DNA of 64,000 nt from an uncultured Bacteroidales bacterium. GTDB taxonomy: Bacteria; Bacteroidota; Bacteroidia; Bacteroidales; Bacteroidaceae. Shown piece after piece: positions 17,880-25,826 of the stretch. The notes beneath the pieces were generated by a model. That model did no database searches, was not told where the DNA came from, and saw only the letters and a program-made list of their open reading frames with translations. The position numbers and the translations under genes were made by a program. The stretch spans positions 1 to 64,000 of the forward strand of contig CACYYM010000004.1 of NCBI GenBank assembly GCA_902778625.1. Reading direction: 5' to 3'. Numbering within the stretch: position 1 is the stretch's first letter; each line of letters starts with the position of its first letter.

Positions 17880-18503
17880 CTACCTGATGAAGTGCATCGG
17901 TTGCCAAGGCTCGCGCTCGGGATAGGCAGGGCCGACGTCGGCATGGATTTTCTTCAGGAGCCAAGCCATGTTGTCGGCCAGGGTACGCATGGTCTGCATG
18001 CCCTCGGTATCCAAAGCTGCCTGACCTGGCTCGCGACCGTAGGCAATGTTCCAGTACTGCGAGGTGACGAGCGGCATGTTCATCATCTCGAACATCATGT
18101 TCACGGTCTGGAAGGCAGCCGTTGCACCGCCTCTGCGACAGATGGCCACGCTTGCCGCGGGCTTGTTCTCCACCTTGCTCGAAGCAGAGAAGAAGACGCG
18201 CTGCATCACGGCCAACACCGCGCCGTTGGGTTGCCCGTAATAGACAGGCGTTCCAACAATGAGTGCATCGGCTCCATCGAGCTTCTCCACGATGCGGTTG
18301 CAGACATCATCATCAAACGTGCAGCGACCCAAAGCCTTTGTCCTGCACTGTCCACAAGCGATGCAACCGCGCACGGGTTTGTTTCCCAGCTGCACTATCT
18401 CTGACTCCACGCCCTGCTTCTCCAGCTGGCGGGCTATCTCGGAAAGTGCCGTGAAGGTATTGCCCTCCTTGTGGGCACTACCGTTTATCAGTAAAACTTT
18501 CAT
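17880..18503 (-). CDS. Flavodoxin-fold NAD(P)H-dependent oxidoreductase
   Basis: This 207-residue protein starts with MKVLLINGSAHKEGNT, an FMN-binding loop, and contains GCIACGQC with a later Cys in GRCTFDDD, then GTPVYYGQPNGAV. This is the same domain plan as the gene at 16437. The frame is open upstream to 18695, but those residues are a shadow of the metallo-hydrolase gene, so ATG 18503 is chosen. It starts 14 bp after the metallo-hydrolase stop, consistent with one operon. Confidence 0.83.
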   Translation of the reverse strand: MKVLLINGSAHKEGNTFTALSEIARQLEKQGVESEIVQLGNKPVRGCIACGQCRTKALGRCTFDDDVCNRIVEKLDGADALIVGTPVYYGQPNGAVLAVMQRVFFSASSKVENKPAASVAICRRGGATAAFQTVNMMFEMMNMPLVTSQYWNIAYGREPGQAALDTEGMQTMRTLADNMAWLLKKIHADVGPAYPEREPWQPMHFIR

Positions 18504-18517
18504 CTTGCAATTACCAT

Positions 18518-19264
18518 TTACAACTTCATCACCCGTTTCAGTTCGAGGTTCTCGTAGCCTTCGGGGCAATGGGTGGATAGATAGACGGTGGGGTTCTGCA
18601 TGATGAACTCGCGGACGCGGTCGAGCGTCTGGCGGGCGGCCTCCTTGTCCTCGAAGACGATGCTCAACTTGTTGGCTTTGAGGGCAGCGTCGCAATAGGT
18701 CACGTCGCCGTGGAACATGTAGAAGAGGCCTTCGTCCTCGGCAATGACGATGCTGTTGCCTTTGGTATGACCCTTGGCCTCGATGAACCAGATGCCTTCT
18801 GCCACTTGCTGGGCGTTTGGGAAGTTCTTGTAGGTCTCGCCGTACTGAGCGCGGACGATGTTCTCGCCTTCCAGCTTCATGGCATCAGCATCTTCGGGCG
18901 CGATGTAAATCTTGGCATTAGGGAAGTTGCCGATGCAATCGGTGTGGTCGGGGTGCTTGTGGGTGATGAGAATCTTCGTCACCTGCTCGGGCTTGTAGCC
19001 TGTCTGTGCGAAGGCCTCAATGTAGTCGACCACCTTCTCGCCCATGTAGAGCGGTGCGCCGAGCTTCTTGGCTGGGACAGGGAACTCCGGCTTGAAGCCC
19101 GTGTCGACAAGGATGACCTCCTTTCCCGTATCGATGAGGAAGTTCTGCAGCGAACTGCGATAGATGATTTGTTCGTCGAAGGCATCTTTGCCTTCCTCGC
19201 CGCCAAAGGCAAACGGCTGGTTCATGAACCCGCCGTCGAACATACGGATAGCTTTGATTGTCAT
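18518..19264 (-). CDS. Metallo-beta-lactamase-fold hydrolase
   Basis: This 248-residue protein has the zinc motif THKHPDHTD (His102, His104, Asp106, His107), followed by GHTKGNSI and FHGDVTY, which supply further metal ligands. It resembles the quorum-quenching lactonase/alkylsulfatase-like branch more than glyoxalase II, but the substrate cannot be named. The frame is open to 19354, but translation from the ATG at 19264 (MTIKAIRMFDGG) gives the expected N-terminus. No signal peptide, so likely cytoplasmic. Confidence 0.83.
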   Translation of the reverse strand: MTIKAIRMFDGGFMNQPFAFGGEEGKDAFDEQIIYRSSLQNFLIDTGKEVILVDTGFKPEFPVPAKKLGAPLYMGEKVVDYIEAFAQTGYKPEQVTKILITHKHPDHTDCIGNFPNAKIYIAPEDADAMKLEGENIVRAQYGETYKNFPNAQQVAEGIWFIEAKGHTKGNSIVIAEDEGLFYMFHGDVTYCDAALKANKLSIVFEDKEAARQTLDRVREFIMQNPTVYLSTHCPEGYENLELKRVMKL

Positions 19265-19292
19265 GGTTAATATCAGTTTCGTTAGTGTTAGT

Positions 19293-19794
19293 TTACTCTG
19301 CCAGCATGGCTTCCACATCCTTCTCGAAGTCCTTCGGCTCGGTGGTGGGAGCAAAGCGCTTCACGGTCTTGCCGTCCTTCGAGATGAGGAACTTGGTGAA
19401 GTTCCACTTGATGTCGCTGTCCTTCTCCACGCTCTTGCTGATGAAGAGCGTCTTGGCCGCCTTTGCCTTCAGGCCGTTGTAGTCCTCGGTAGGCGCCTGT
19501 GCTTTCAGATACTCGAAGATAGGCTCGGCATCTGGGCCGTTCACGTCACCCTTCTTCATGATCTGGAACGTCACGCCGTAGTTCAACTGACAGAACTCCT
19601 CTATCTTGGCATCGCCCTCGGGGTCTTGTTCCTTGAACTGGTTGCAGGGGAAGCCGATGACGACCAGTCCCTTGTCCTTGTACTTCTGATTGAGTTCCTC
19701 CAGTCCGGCAAACTGAGGCGTGAAGCCGCACTTGCTGGCAGTCCACCTCCTTGCCCTTGCTTGTCAGGGCCTTGAAATCATAGATTGTTTGCAT
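19293..19794 (-). pseudogene. Glutathione peroxidase (BtuE/GPx family), internal deletion and frameshift
   Basis: The first frame encodes the normal N-terminus MQTIYDFKALTSKGKEV (from 19794), then shifts. The second frame continues at TASKCGFTPQFAGLEEL, keeps the peroxidatic Cys, the FPCNQF motif and the WNFTKFLI motif, and ends at 19293. Between GKEV and TASKCG intact homologues have roughly fifteen residues (a beta-strand ending in LLIVN), which are missing here, so a short deletion that is not a multiple of three is the likely cause. The peroxidatic residue is Cys (TGC), not selenocysteine. If real, the enzyme is inactive. An assembly error cannot be excluded. Confidence 0.78.
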
Positions 19795-19819
19795 ATTCGC
19801 TTAGTTTATTGTTTGTTAA

Positions 19820-19840
19820 TCAATAGTCAATGGTCAATGA
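19820..19840. repeat. 7-bp-period tract (TCAATRG)3
   Basis: Three successive heptamers TCAATAG, TCAATGG and TCAATGA lie in the short gap between the ZIP transporter and the glutathione peroxidase genes. Confidence 0.6.
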
Positions 19841-19845
19841 TGAAA

Positions 19846-20625
19846 TTACCCCAAGACCACATCGAGCACCATCATCAGCACAAAGCCGACAGCAAAGCCG
19901 ATGGTGCTGAGGTTGGTATGTTTGCCAGCCGATGCCTCGGGGATAAGCTCTTCGACGACAACATAGAGCATGGCTCCTGCTGCGAAGGCGAGCATATACG
20001 GCAGGACAGGAATCATCAGCGAAGCCAGCAACACGACTGCCAAACCGCCAATCGGTTCAACGGCTCCGCTGAGGCTGCCAAGCATGAATGCACGCCAACG
20101 GCTGTTGCCTTCTGCCCGCATGGGCATCGAGATGATGGCGCCCTCGGGGATGTTCTGTATGGCGATACCGATAGAGACCGCCAACGCACTTGCCAGCGAG
20201 AGTCCCGAAGCGCTGTCCTGTGCTCCGGCAAACACGATACCGACTGCCATGCCTTCAGGCAGGTTGTGGATGGTGACAGCCAGGGCAAGCATCGCCGTGC
20301 GCGACAGACGCGAGCGAGGACCTTCGGGCTTATCGTTTCCGATGTGCAGGTGAGGCGTCAGCTCGTCAATCATGAGCAGGAACCCGATGCCCAGCAAGAA
20401 CCCGATGGATGCAGGGAACATCGACCACGCGCCCTTTGCCTCCTCCATCTCCATGGCAGGAATCAGCAACGACCATACGGAAGCTGCCACCATCACGCCC
20501 GAGGCGAAACCGAGCAACGTCTTTTGCACGCGCTCGGGCATCTCGTCCTTCATGAAGAAGACGAACGCCGAACCGAGCATCGTGCCCAGCAGGGGGATGG
20601 TTAACCCGATTGCTATTGTTTCCAT
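19846..20625 (-). CDS. ZIP family divalent metal transporter
   Basis: This 259-residue inner-membrane protein has about eight hydrophobic segments and the two ZIP metal-site helices: HNLPEGMAVGIVFAG and QNIPEGAIISMPM. A His-containing loop (ELTPHLHIG) lies between helices 3 and 4. Such proteins import zinc or other divalent metals (GufA/ZupT-like). The ATG at 20625 starts the first membrane helix. It is the promoter-proximal gene of the minus-strand run that continues to the esterase. Confidence 0.88.
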   Translation of the reverse strand: METIAIGLTIPLLGTMLGSAFVFFMKDEMPERVQKTLLGFASGVMVAASVWSLLIPAMEMEEAKGAWSMFPASIGFLLGIGFLLMIDELTPHLHIGNDKPEGPRSRLSRTAMLALAVTIHNLPEGMAVGIVFAGAQDSASGLSLASALAVSIGIAIQNIPEGAIISMPMRAEGNSRWRAFMLGSLSGAVEPIGGLAVVLLASLMIPVLPYMLAFAAGAMLYVVVEELIPEASAGKHTNLSTIGFAVGFVLMMVLDVVLG

Positions 20626-20630
20626 GAACG

Positions 20631-20638
20631 CAAAGGTA
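20631..20638 (-). promoter_or_regulatory. -7 element almost touching the ZIP start codon
   Basis: TACCTTTG on the minus strand ends only 5 bp before the ATG at 20625. If used, transcription would begin at or next to the start codon and the mRNA would be leaderless or nearly so. No good TTTG box lies at the normal distance. Confidence 0.45.
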
Positions 20639-20863
20639 CGAAGATTTTTTCAATCCTCGTACCTTTTCCTAAGAATAATTTACATTGTCGGTTGAAATAC
20701 TTTCTTCCTCAGTCGCGTTTGCCAATCATAGCGTGAAGAGGGCCTTACATCAGCGCAGGGAGGCTGGCTGTCACTTCCAAATTCTAATATCTAATAAAAA
20801 CGAAAGAATATCTAACAAAATAGGTTAAAGTTTTTGGAGAAGGGTCATTTCTGTGGCATTTTG

Positions 20864-20896
20864 TTTGTGTTTATCTAAATGTTTAGATTAACTTTG
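20864..20896 (+). promoter_or_regulatory. Promoter of the blaI/M56 operon
   Basis: TTTG at 20864-20867 and TAACTTTG at 20889-20896 are 21 bp apart. The spacer contains the first operator palindrome, so repressor binding would block the promoter. Confidence 0.75.
20873..20888 (+). promoter_or_regulatory. Operator 1 for the BlaI-type repressor
   Basis: ATCTAAATGTTTAGAT is a palindrome with 7-bp arms around a 2-bp centre, between the -33 and -7 boxes. Placement and sequence suit a dimeric BlaI/MecI winged-helix repressor. Confidence 0.7.
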
Positions 20897-20904
20897 CAGC
20901 AGAA

Positions 20905-20920
20905 ATCTAAAATATTAGAT
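20905..20920 (+). promoter_or_regulatory. Operator 2 for the BlaI-type repressor
   Basis: ATCTAAAATATTAGAT has 6-bp arms identical to the outer half-sites of operator 1. It covers the start of the leader and ends 4 bp before the blaI start codon. The two operator centres are 32 bp apart, about three helical turns. Confidence 0.7.
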
Positions 20921-20924
20921 AAAG

Positions 20925-21320
20925 ATGAGAAGGAATAACGAAGAAAGACAATTGACGAGGGCTGAAATGGAAATTATGAATATGCTATGGAGTACCACGT
21001 CCCCCGAAGAGGGACTTACCACCCATCAAATCATTGAACAGTACCCTGAGCCAAAACCAGCCTACTCCACCATTGCAACATTTCTGAAGATATTGGTGAA
21101 CAAAGGATTTGTCGGGTCGAGAAAACAAGAGGGAGGTGGCAAGACACTGGTGTTCTTCCCTTTGTTGACGAGAGAGGAATACACGAATCGCGTAATGAAG
21201 GAGGTGAAGAGTACATTCTTCGCAGGGTCGCTGAAGTCTATGCTGTCGTTTTTCGCCCGACAGGAAGAAGTGTCGGAAGAAGACCTGCAAGATATTCTCT
21301 CTTTGATTAAAAGTAAATAA
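20925..21320 (+). CDS. BlaI/MecI/CopY family transcriptional repressor
   Basis: This 131-residue protein starts with a winged-helix domain (RAEMEIMNMLW, then YSTIATFLKILVNKGFVG) and has a helical C-terminal dimerisation region (about 85-131). Family members repress their own operon and are cleaved or released when the partner M56 sensor peptidase is activated. Two palindromes in the promoter fit autoregulation. The M56 gene follows 53 bp downstream. Confidence 0.9.
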   Translation: MRRNNEERQLTRAEMEIMNMLWSTTSPEEGLTTHQIIEQYPEPKPAYSTIATFLKILVNKGFVGSRKQEGGGKTLVFFPLLTREEYTNRVMKEVKSTFFAGSLKSMLSFFARQEEVSEEDLQDILSLIKSK

Positions 21321-21373
21321 GAGATGTGTTTCTTCGTGCGTGCTCGCGCTTAAACATAACTTATAACAAGACT

Positions 21374-22717
21374 ATGCTATACATCCTCAAGTCAGCCATC
21401 ACATTGGCACTCCTCTACAACTGTTTCTTTTTCTTCCTGAGTAAAGAAACTTTCCATCGGTTCAACCGTTGCATGCTGGTGGGTATCATGCTGACGTCCC
21501 TCATTGTGCCGCTGCTTCACTTCACAACAGAGCATCCGACAGTCATCAACGAGGAAGTTTATCTGGTGCAGACCTACATTGAGCATGACAACATACCCAT
21601 TGTCACCACACCTGCCGCTGTTCATCGTCTCACATGGGTACAAGTTGTTGCAGCCGTGTATCTGACAGGTGTGGCTGCAATGCTGATACTGATCTTCGTA
21701 CAAGTCTTTTCGCTCGTTCGCATGCTGCATGGTGGGTTGCGGCACACTGATTCCGAAGGTAACACCATCGTGCTGCTCAAAGGCGATGTCACCCCTTTCA
21801 GCATCTTCCGCTACATCGTGATGAACGTGCAGGACTATGAGCAACACAGTCTGTATATTCTCACCCATGAGCAGGAACACATCCGCCTAGGGCACACTTA
21901 CGACCTCCTGCTCTTGGAAGCCATGAAAACCTTCCAATGGTTCAATCCCTTTGTCTGGTTCATTAGCCGCGACCTCAAGGCGGTGCATGAATACGAGGCG
22001 GACCAGGCGGTCATCCATCAAGGCATCGATGCAAAATCATATCAACAATTACTCGTGATGAAGGTGGTCGGGAATCGACTGCAGCCTTTCACCAACAACC
22101 TCGGTCACGGCTCACTCAAAAAACGTATTATTATGATGTACAAGAAACCCTCCTCCCGATGGCTCACGCTCAAAGCACTCTGCGCCATCCCCGTTGTGAC
22201 ATTGACCATCAATGCCTTCGCCACACCGACTGAGACCGACCCTGTGGAAGATTTCGTAGCCACTTTGGGAACTAAAGACGTGCCCGTTTTCAACGAACCT
22301 AAAACAGGAAACCTCACAACAAAAGCAATCCCATCAGATGCTGCTGAAGTTCATGACAACACTCCCTTCGCCATCCATCCCGTCAGAGATCAGTATGGTA
22401 GAATCATCGGCTTTTCACACGAAGGGAAACCTGCTTCTGGTGACTTCGAATGCATTGACGACACTCCCCTCTTTCTGTTGGACGGCAAGGTGGTAGAAAT
22501 CCCCGCTGACTTCATCAACAAGAGAAAGGAACATTTAGATGAGGATGCACTCGGTCAACTGCTTCACATCAGCAAAGAAGATATCGCATCCGTCACTGTC
22601 ATCAAAGATGGTCGTGCTACAGTCATCTTCGGCGAAAAAGCCAAGAATGGAGTCATCTCCATCGAAACCAAAGCTTTCCAAGAGCTGCCGAGCGACACTT
22701 GTAAGATCGAGATTTAA
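21374..22717 (+). CDS. BlaR1-like M56 family sensor metallopeptidase
   Basis: The protein is about 447 residues. N-terminal membrane helices (first at about 5-20, second about 30-50, third about 90-115) precede a cytoplasmic zinc peptidase with HEQEHIRLGH (HExxH) and HEYEADQAV. A further helix near residue 270 leads to a long periplasmic C-terminal part with no penicillin-binding domain. That part contains VTVIKDGRATVIFGEKAKNG and then ISIE, resembling the plug region of TonB-dependent receptors. The frame is open from 21326, but the ATG at 21374 starts just before the first helix. With the upstream BlaI homologue it forms a signal-sensing pair; the inducer is unknown. Confidence 0.85.
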   Translation: MLYILKSAITLALLYNCFFFFLSKETFHRFNRCMLVGIMLTSLIVPLLHFTTEHPTVINEEVYLVQTYIEHDNIPIVTTPAAVHRLTWVQVVAAVYLTGVAAMLILIFVQVFSLVRMLHGGLRHTDSEGNTIVLLKGDVTPFSIFRYIVMNVQDYEQHSLYILTHEQEHIRLGHTYDLLLLEAMKTFQWFNPFVWFISRDLKAVHEYEADQAVIHQGIDAKSYQQLLVMKVVGNRLQPFTNNLGHGSLKKRIIMMYKKPSSRWLTLKALCAIPVVTLTINAFATPTETDPVEDFVATLGTKDVPVFNEPKTGNLTTKAIPSDAAEVHDNTPFAIHPVRDQYGRIIGFSHEGKPASGDFECIDDTPLFLLDGKVVEIPADFINKRKEHLDEDALGQLLHISKEDIASVTVIKDGRATVIFGEKAKNGVISIETKAFQELPSDTCKIEI

Positions 22718-22769
22718 GTCTTCAAGATAGAGGAAAAGGCTTAATCTCAGATATACTATGAAATTTCGA

Positions 22770-22804
22770 CGCAGGGGGAACATATACATACATTTCTCCC
22801 TGCG
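22770..22804 (+). terminator. Possible terminator after the M56 gene
   Basis: CGCAGGG (22770-22776) pairs with CCCTGCG (22798-22804) around a 21-nt loop. There is no T-run, so termination is uncertain. Confidence 0.3.
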
Positions 22805-22837
22805 CTGATGTGAGGCTCACTCCATGCTATGATTGGA

Positions 22838-22934
22838 AACGACACGTGCCACGTTTGCAAACTTCACGTGTGTAGTCGGGCAACTTCACGTGTGATGTTT
22901 TCAAACTTCACGTGGCTACTTTGAAAACGACACA
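22838..22934. repeat. 22-bp-period palindrome array 3 (4 units plus a partial)
   Basis: Units start at 22838, 22860, 22882 and 22904, with a truncated fifth at 22926. A typical palindrome is AACTTCACGTGTGATGTT; spacers are TGCA, GGGC, TTCA and TGAA. The array lies between the convergent ends of the M56 and IMPACT genes. Confidence 0.85.
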
Positions 22935-22991
22935 AAAGGAAAGAAGAAAAAAGAAAGGGAGCAAGACAAATTTTGTCTTGAAAGGAAGCAC

Positions 22992-23579
22992 TCAGAATGG
23001 TGATATAGCTTTTGCCAAACGAGTTTTGAGTTCATCGAGGAGACCTTTGCGGATGCTGACGCGCATCTGCACGTCCATGTCGTAGGTCTGCGAGAGGACG
23101 CGGGCTTCCATGTCACGGACAACTTTCATCACGGCATTCATCAAGGGATACTCGAAGCTGAAGTCATACTCCGCCTCGACTTGTCGCTCCTCGATGGTAG
23201 CGTTGGCGATGGCTTCAGCGGCTGCCGTGCGATAGGCCACGATGAGTCCGCTTGTGCCAAGCTTCACGCCGCCAAAGTAACGCACGACAAGGATGATGAT
23301 GTTGGTCAGTTCGTTGGAGTTGATTTGTCCGAGGATGGGCTTGCCAGCCGTGCCGCTCGGTTCGCCGTTGTCGTTGGAGCGGAACGTCTCTCTGTCTGCC
23401 CCAATCATATAGGCCCAGCAGACGTGACGGGCATCGTAGTACTTCTTCTGGTACTGCTCCACGAGCCCCATCGCCTCCTCAACCGTGCTGACAGGATGCG
23501 CAAAAGCGAGGAACTTACTCCTGAGTTCAGTGTAAGTGCCCTCGCTTTTGGCTGCTATGGTTTTGTAAAGGTCTGTCAT
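22992..23579 (-). CDS. IMPACT/YigZ family protein
   Basis: This 195-residue protein has the family core DNGEPSGTAGKPILGQI near residue 70 and VVRYFGGVKLGTSGLI near residue 100, followed by a C-terminal ferredoxin-like DUF1949-type domain. Members are linked to translation control, but the biochemical activity is not settled. It follows DUF1015 after 48 bp; that gap is filled with repeated TCTAGA sequences (three copies between 23582 and 23614). Confidence 0.87.
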   Translation of the reverse strand: MTDLYKTIAAKSEGTYTELRSKFLAFAHPVSTVEEAMGLVEQYQKKYYDARHVCWAYMIGADRETFRSNDNGEPSGTAGKPILGQINSNELTNIIILVVRYFGGVKLGTSGLIVAYRTAAAEAIANATIEERQVEAEYDFSFEYPLMNAVMKVVRDMEARVLSQTYDMDVQMRVSIRKGLLDELKTRLAKAISPF

Positions 23580-23627
23580 GTTCTAGAGGTTCAAGACGCT
23601 CTAGAGATTCTAGAAAAACTAGATGTA

Positions 23628-24875
23628 CTAAATCAATTTATGTATCACCAGCCCTGACCTCAGCTTCGGCTCGAACCATGTTGCCTTGGGCGGCATGATG
23701 TTACCGCTGTCGGCGATGTTCATGATTTGCTTCATGCTGACGGGATAGAGGGCCAAGGCCATCTTCATCTCGCCGCTATCGACGCGACGCTTCAGTTCGC
23801 CCAAGCCACGCAAGCCGCCAACGAAGTCGATGCGCTTGTCACTGCGCAAGTCCTTGATGCCAAGCAGTTCGTCCAAGATGAGGTTACTGCTGATGCTGAC
23901 GTCGAGGCTGCCGATGGGGTCGCTCTCGTCACAAAGGCCGTCCTTGAGCTTGAGGCTGTACCAAACGCCTCCGAGATAGAGACTGAACTCGTGTAACTGT
24001 GCAGGACGATAAGGCTCAGCACCTTTGGCTGTGACGACGAAGTTCTTACTTAGTGCATCAAGGAACTGCTCGTCGCTCATGCCGTTGAGGTCCTTGACGA
24101 CGCGGTTGTAGTCGAGAATAGTGAGCTGACTTGCGGGGAAGCAGACGGCCATGAAGTAGTTGTACTCCTCGTCGCCACGATGATTCGGGTTCTGCTTTGC
24201 CTTCTCAGCACCCACGAGCGCAGCCGCAGCACTGCGATGGTGTCCGTCTGCTATATATAAATAAGGTATAGCGGCGAAGGCCTCGGTGATGGTGCGGATG
24301 TCTTCTGCGTCCTTGACCAGCCAGAGCTGATGGCGGAAGCCGTCGATGGGGGCGATGAAGTCATACTCAGGCTCTGTTGCTGCGATGCGGCTCACGAGTG
24401 CATCGAGCACGGCATTGTCGGGATAGGCGAAGAAGACAGGCTCGAGGTTCGCGTTGTTGACGCGGACGTGCTTCATGCGGTCCTCTTCCTTGTCTCGGCG
24501 CGTCAACTCGTGCTTCTTGATGACGCCGTTCATGTAGTCCTCAACAGCCGCAGCCACAACAAGACCATATTGCGTCTTATTGTTCATCGTCTGCGCATAG
24601 ATGTAGTACATCTCCTCGCTGTCCTGCTTGAGCCAGCCCTTATCCTGGAACTTCTGGAAGTTCTCGGCGGCCTTCTCATAGACGCGAGGGTCATACTCGC
24701 TTGTGCCGACGGGGAAGTCTATCTCGGGCTTGATGATGTGATAGAGCGACTTCTCGTTGTCGCCAGCCTCAGCACGAGCCTCCTCAGAGTCAAGGACATC
24801 ATAAGGACGACTCTCTACCTGCTCAACGAATTCCTTCGGTGGACGAATGCCACGAAACGGTTTTACAACAGCCAT
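23628..24875 (-). CDS. DUF1015 family protein in the serine operon
   Basis: This 415-residue protein matches DUF1015: it begins AVVKPFRGIRPPKEFVEQV and has YLYIADGHHRSAAAAL near residue 210. It starts 1 bp after the serA stop. The serC-serA-DUF1015 order is familiar in Bacteroidetes and points to a role tied to serine or phosphoserine. The DGHHR segment recalls a motif in ParB-fold free-serine kinases; this is a suggestion only. No signal peptide or membrane helix. Confidence 0.85.
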   Translation of the reverse strand: MAVVKPFRGIRPPKEFVEQVESRPYDVLDSEEARAEAGDNEKSLYHIIKPEIDFPVGTSEYDPRVYEKAAENFQKFQDKGWLKQDSEEMYYIYAQTMNNKTQYGLVVAAAVEDYMNGVIKKHELTRRDKEEDRMKHVRVNNANLEPVFFAYPDNAVLDALVSRIAATEPEYDFIAPIDGFRHQLWLVKDAEDIRTITEAFAAIPYLYIADGHHRSAAAALVGAEKAKQNPNHRGDEEYNYFMAVCFPASQLTILDYNRVVKDLNGMSDEQFLDALSKNFVVTAKGAEPYRPAQLHEFSLYLGGVWYSLKLKDGLCDESDPIGSLDVSISSNLILDELLGIKDLRSDKRIDFVGGLRGLGELKRRVDSGEMKMALALYPVSMKQIMNIADSGNIMPPKATWFEPKLRSGLVIHKLI

Positions 24876-24876
24876 A

Positions 24877-25791
24877 TTAGTTGACTTTGAATTTAGTTAT
24901 TCCGTCGCGGAGGAAGCCGACTATCTGGTTGGCGGCAGCGATGCCGGCATTGACGTTGGCTTCGGCTGTCTGGGCGCCCATCTTCTTCGGCGTAGCGAAG
25001 TAACGGCCTTCAAACTTGGCGAACTCTGCATCTGCATCGGGCTTGATGTCCGTCAGGTACTTCAGGTCCTGACGCTCTTCCATGAGCTTGATGAGACCTG
25101 CTTCGTCGATGACTTCCTTGCGGGCTGTGTTGACGAGGATGCCGCCCTTCTTCAGCTTGCCTACGAGGTCGTAGTTGATGCTCTGCTTTGTCTCGGGCGT
25201 AGCAGGAATGTGGAGCGACACGATGTCGCACGTTTCGAAGAGTTCTTCCTGACTCTTGGCGGCAGTCACGCCTGCAGCCTCGATGGCCTCTGCGGGGCAG
25301 TAAGCATCATAGGCGGCGACTTCCATGTCGAAGCCTTTAGCCACGCGAGCCACGTTGCGGCCCACATTACCGAAGGCGAGGATGCCAAGCTTCTTGCCCT
25401 TCAGCTCTGTGCCGCTGGTGCCGTTGAAGAAGTTGCGGACGCCAAAGACAAGCAGACCGAAGACAAGCTCGGCCACGCTGTTGGCGTTCTGGCCTGGTGT
25501 GTTCATGGCGACCACGTTGTGCGCCGTAGCTGCTGCGAGGTCGATGTTGTCGTAACCTGCACCGGCACGCACCACAATCTTCAACTGCTTGGCAGCGTTG
25601 AGCACCTCGGCATCCACCTTGTCCGAGCGGATAATCATGGCATCGACATCCTTCACTGCATCGAGCAACTGGCTTTTCTCTGTGTATTTCTCGAGTAATA
25701 CGAGTTCATATCCAGCAGCATCCGTTACTGCCTTAATGCCATCTACAGCAACCTTACTGAATGGCTTCTCTGTTGCAACAAGTACTTTCAT
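24877..25791 (-). CDS. serA: D-3-phosphoglycerate dehydrogenase, short form
   Basis: This 304-residue protein oxidises 3-phosphoglycerate to 3-phosphohydroxypyruvate with NAD+, the first step of serine synthesis. It has the Rossmann motif GILAFGNVGRNVAR near residue 140 and the D-2-hydroxyacid dehydrogenase catalytic Arg/Glu region (VRAGAGYDNID). The catalytic His is less obvious in this short form. It lacks the C-terminal ACT domain of long SerA enzymes, so serine feedback through ACT is not expected. It lies 30 bp after serC, with a heptamer tract in the gap. Confidence 0.9.
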   Translation of the reverse strand: MKVLVATEKPFSKVAVDGIKAVTDAAGYELVLLEKYTEKSQLLDAVKDVDAMIIRSDKVDAEVLNAAKQLKIVVRAGAGYDNIDLAAATAHNVVAMNTPGQNANSVAELVFGLLVFGVRNFFNGTSGTELKGKKLGILAFGNVGRNVARVAKGFDMEVAAYDAYCPAEAIEAAGVTAAKSQEELFETCDIVSLHIPATPETKQSINYDLVGKLKKGGILVNTARKEVIDEAGLIKLMEERQDLKYLTDIKPDADAEFAKFEGRYFATPKKMGAQTAEANVNAGIAAANQIVGFLRDGITKFKVN

Positions 25792-25826
25792 AACTATGAA
25801 CTATGAATTATGAACTATGAACTAAT
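25792..25826. repeat. 7-bp-period tract (AACTATG)n between serC and serA
   Basis: Heptamers AACTATG, AACTATG, AATTATG, AACTATG and AACTAAT follow in exact seven-base register. The tract makes up the whole serC-serA gap and overlaps the serC stop codon. Confidence 0.75.

Noticed and set aside
19293..19794. Selenocysteine glutathione peroxidase read through an in-frame TGA
   Set aside because: The peroxidatic residue is Cys (TGC) and the problem is a frame change with lost sequence, not a TGA codon.
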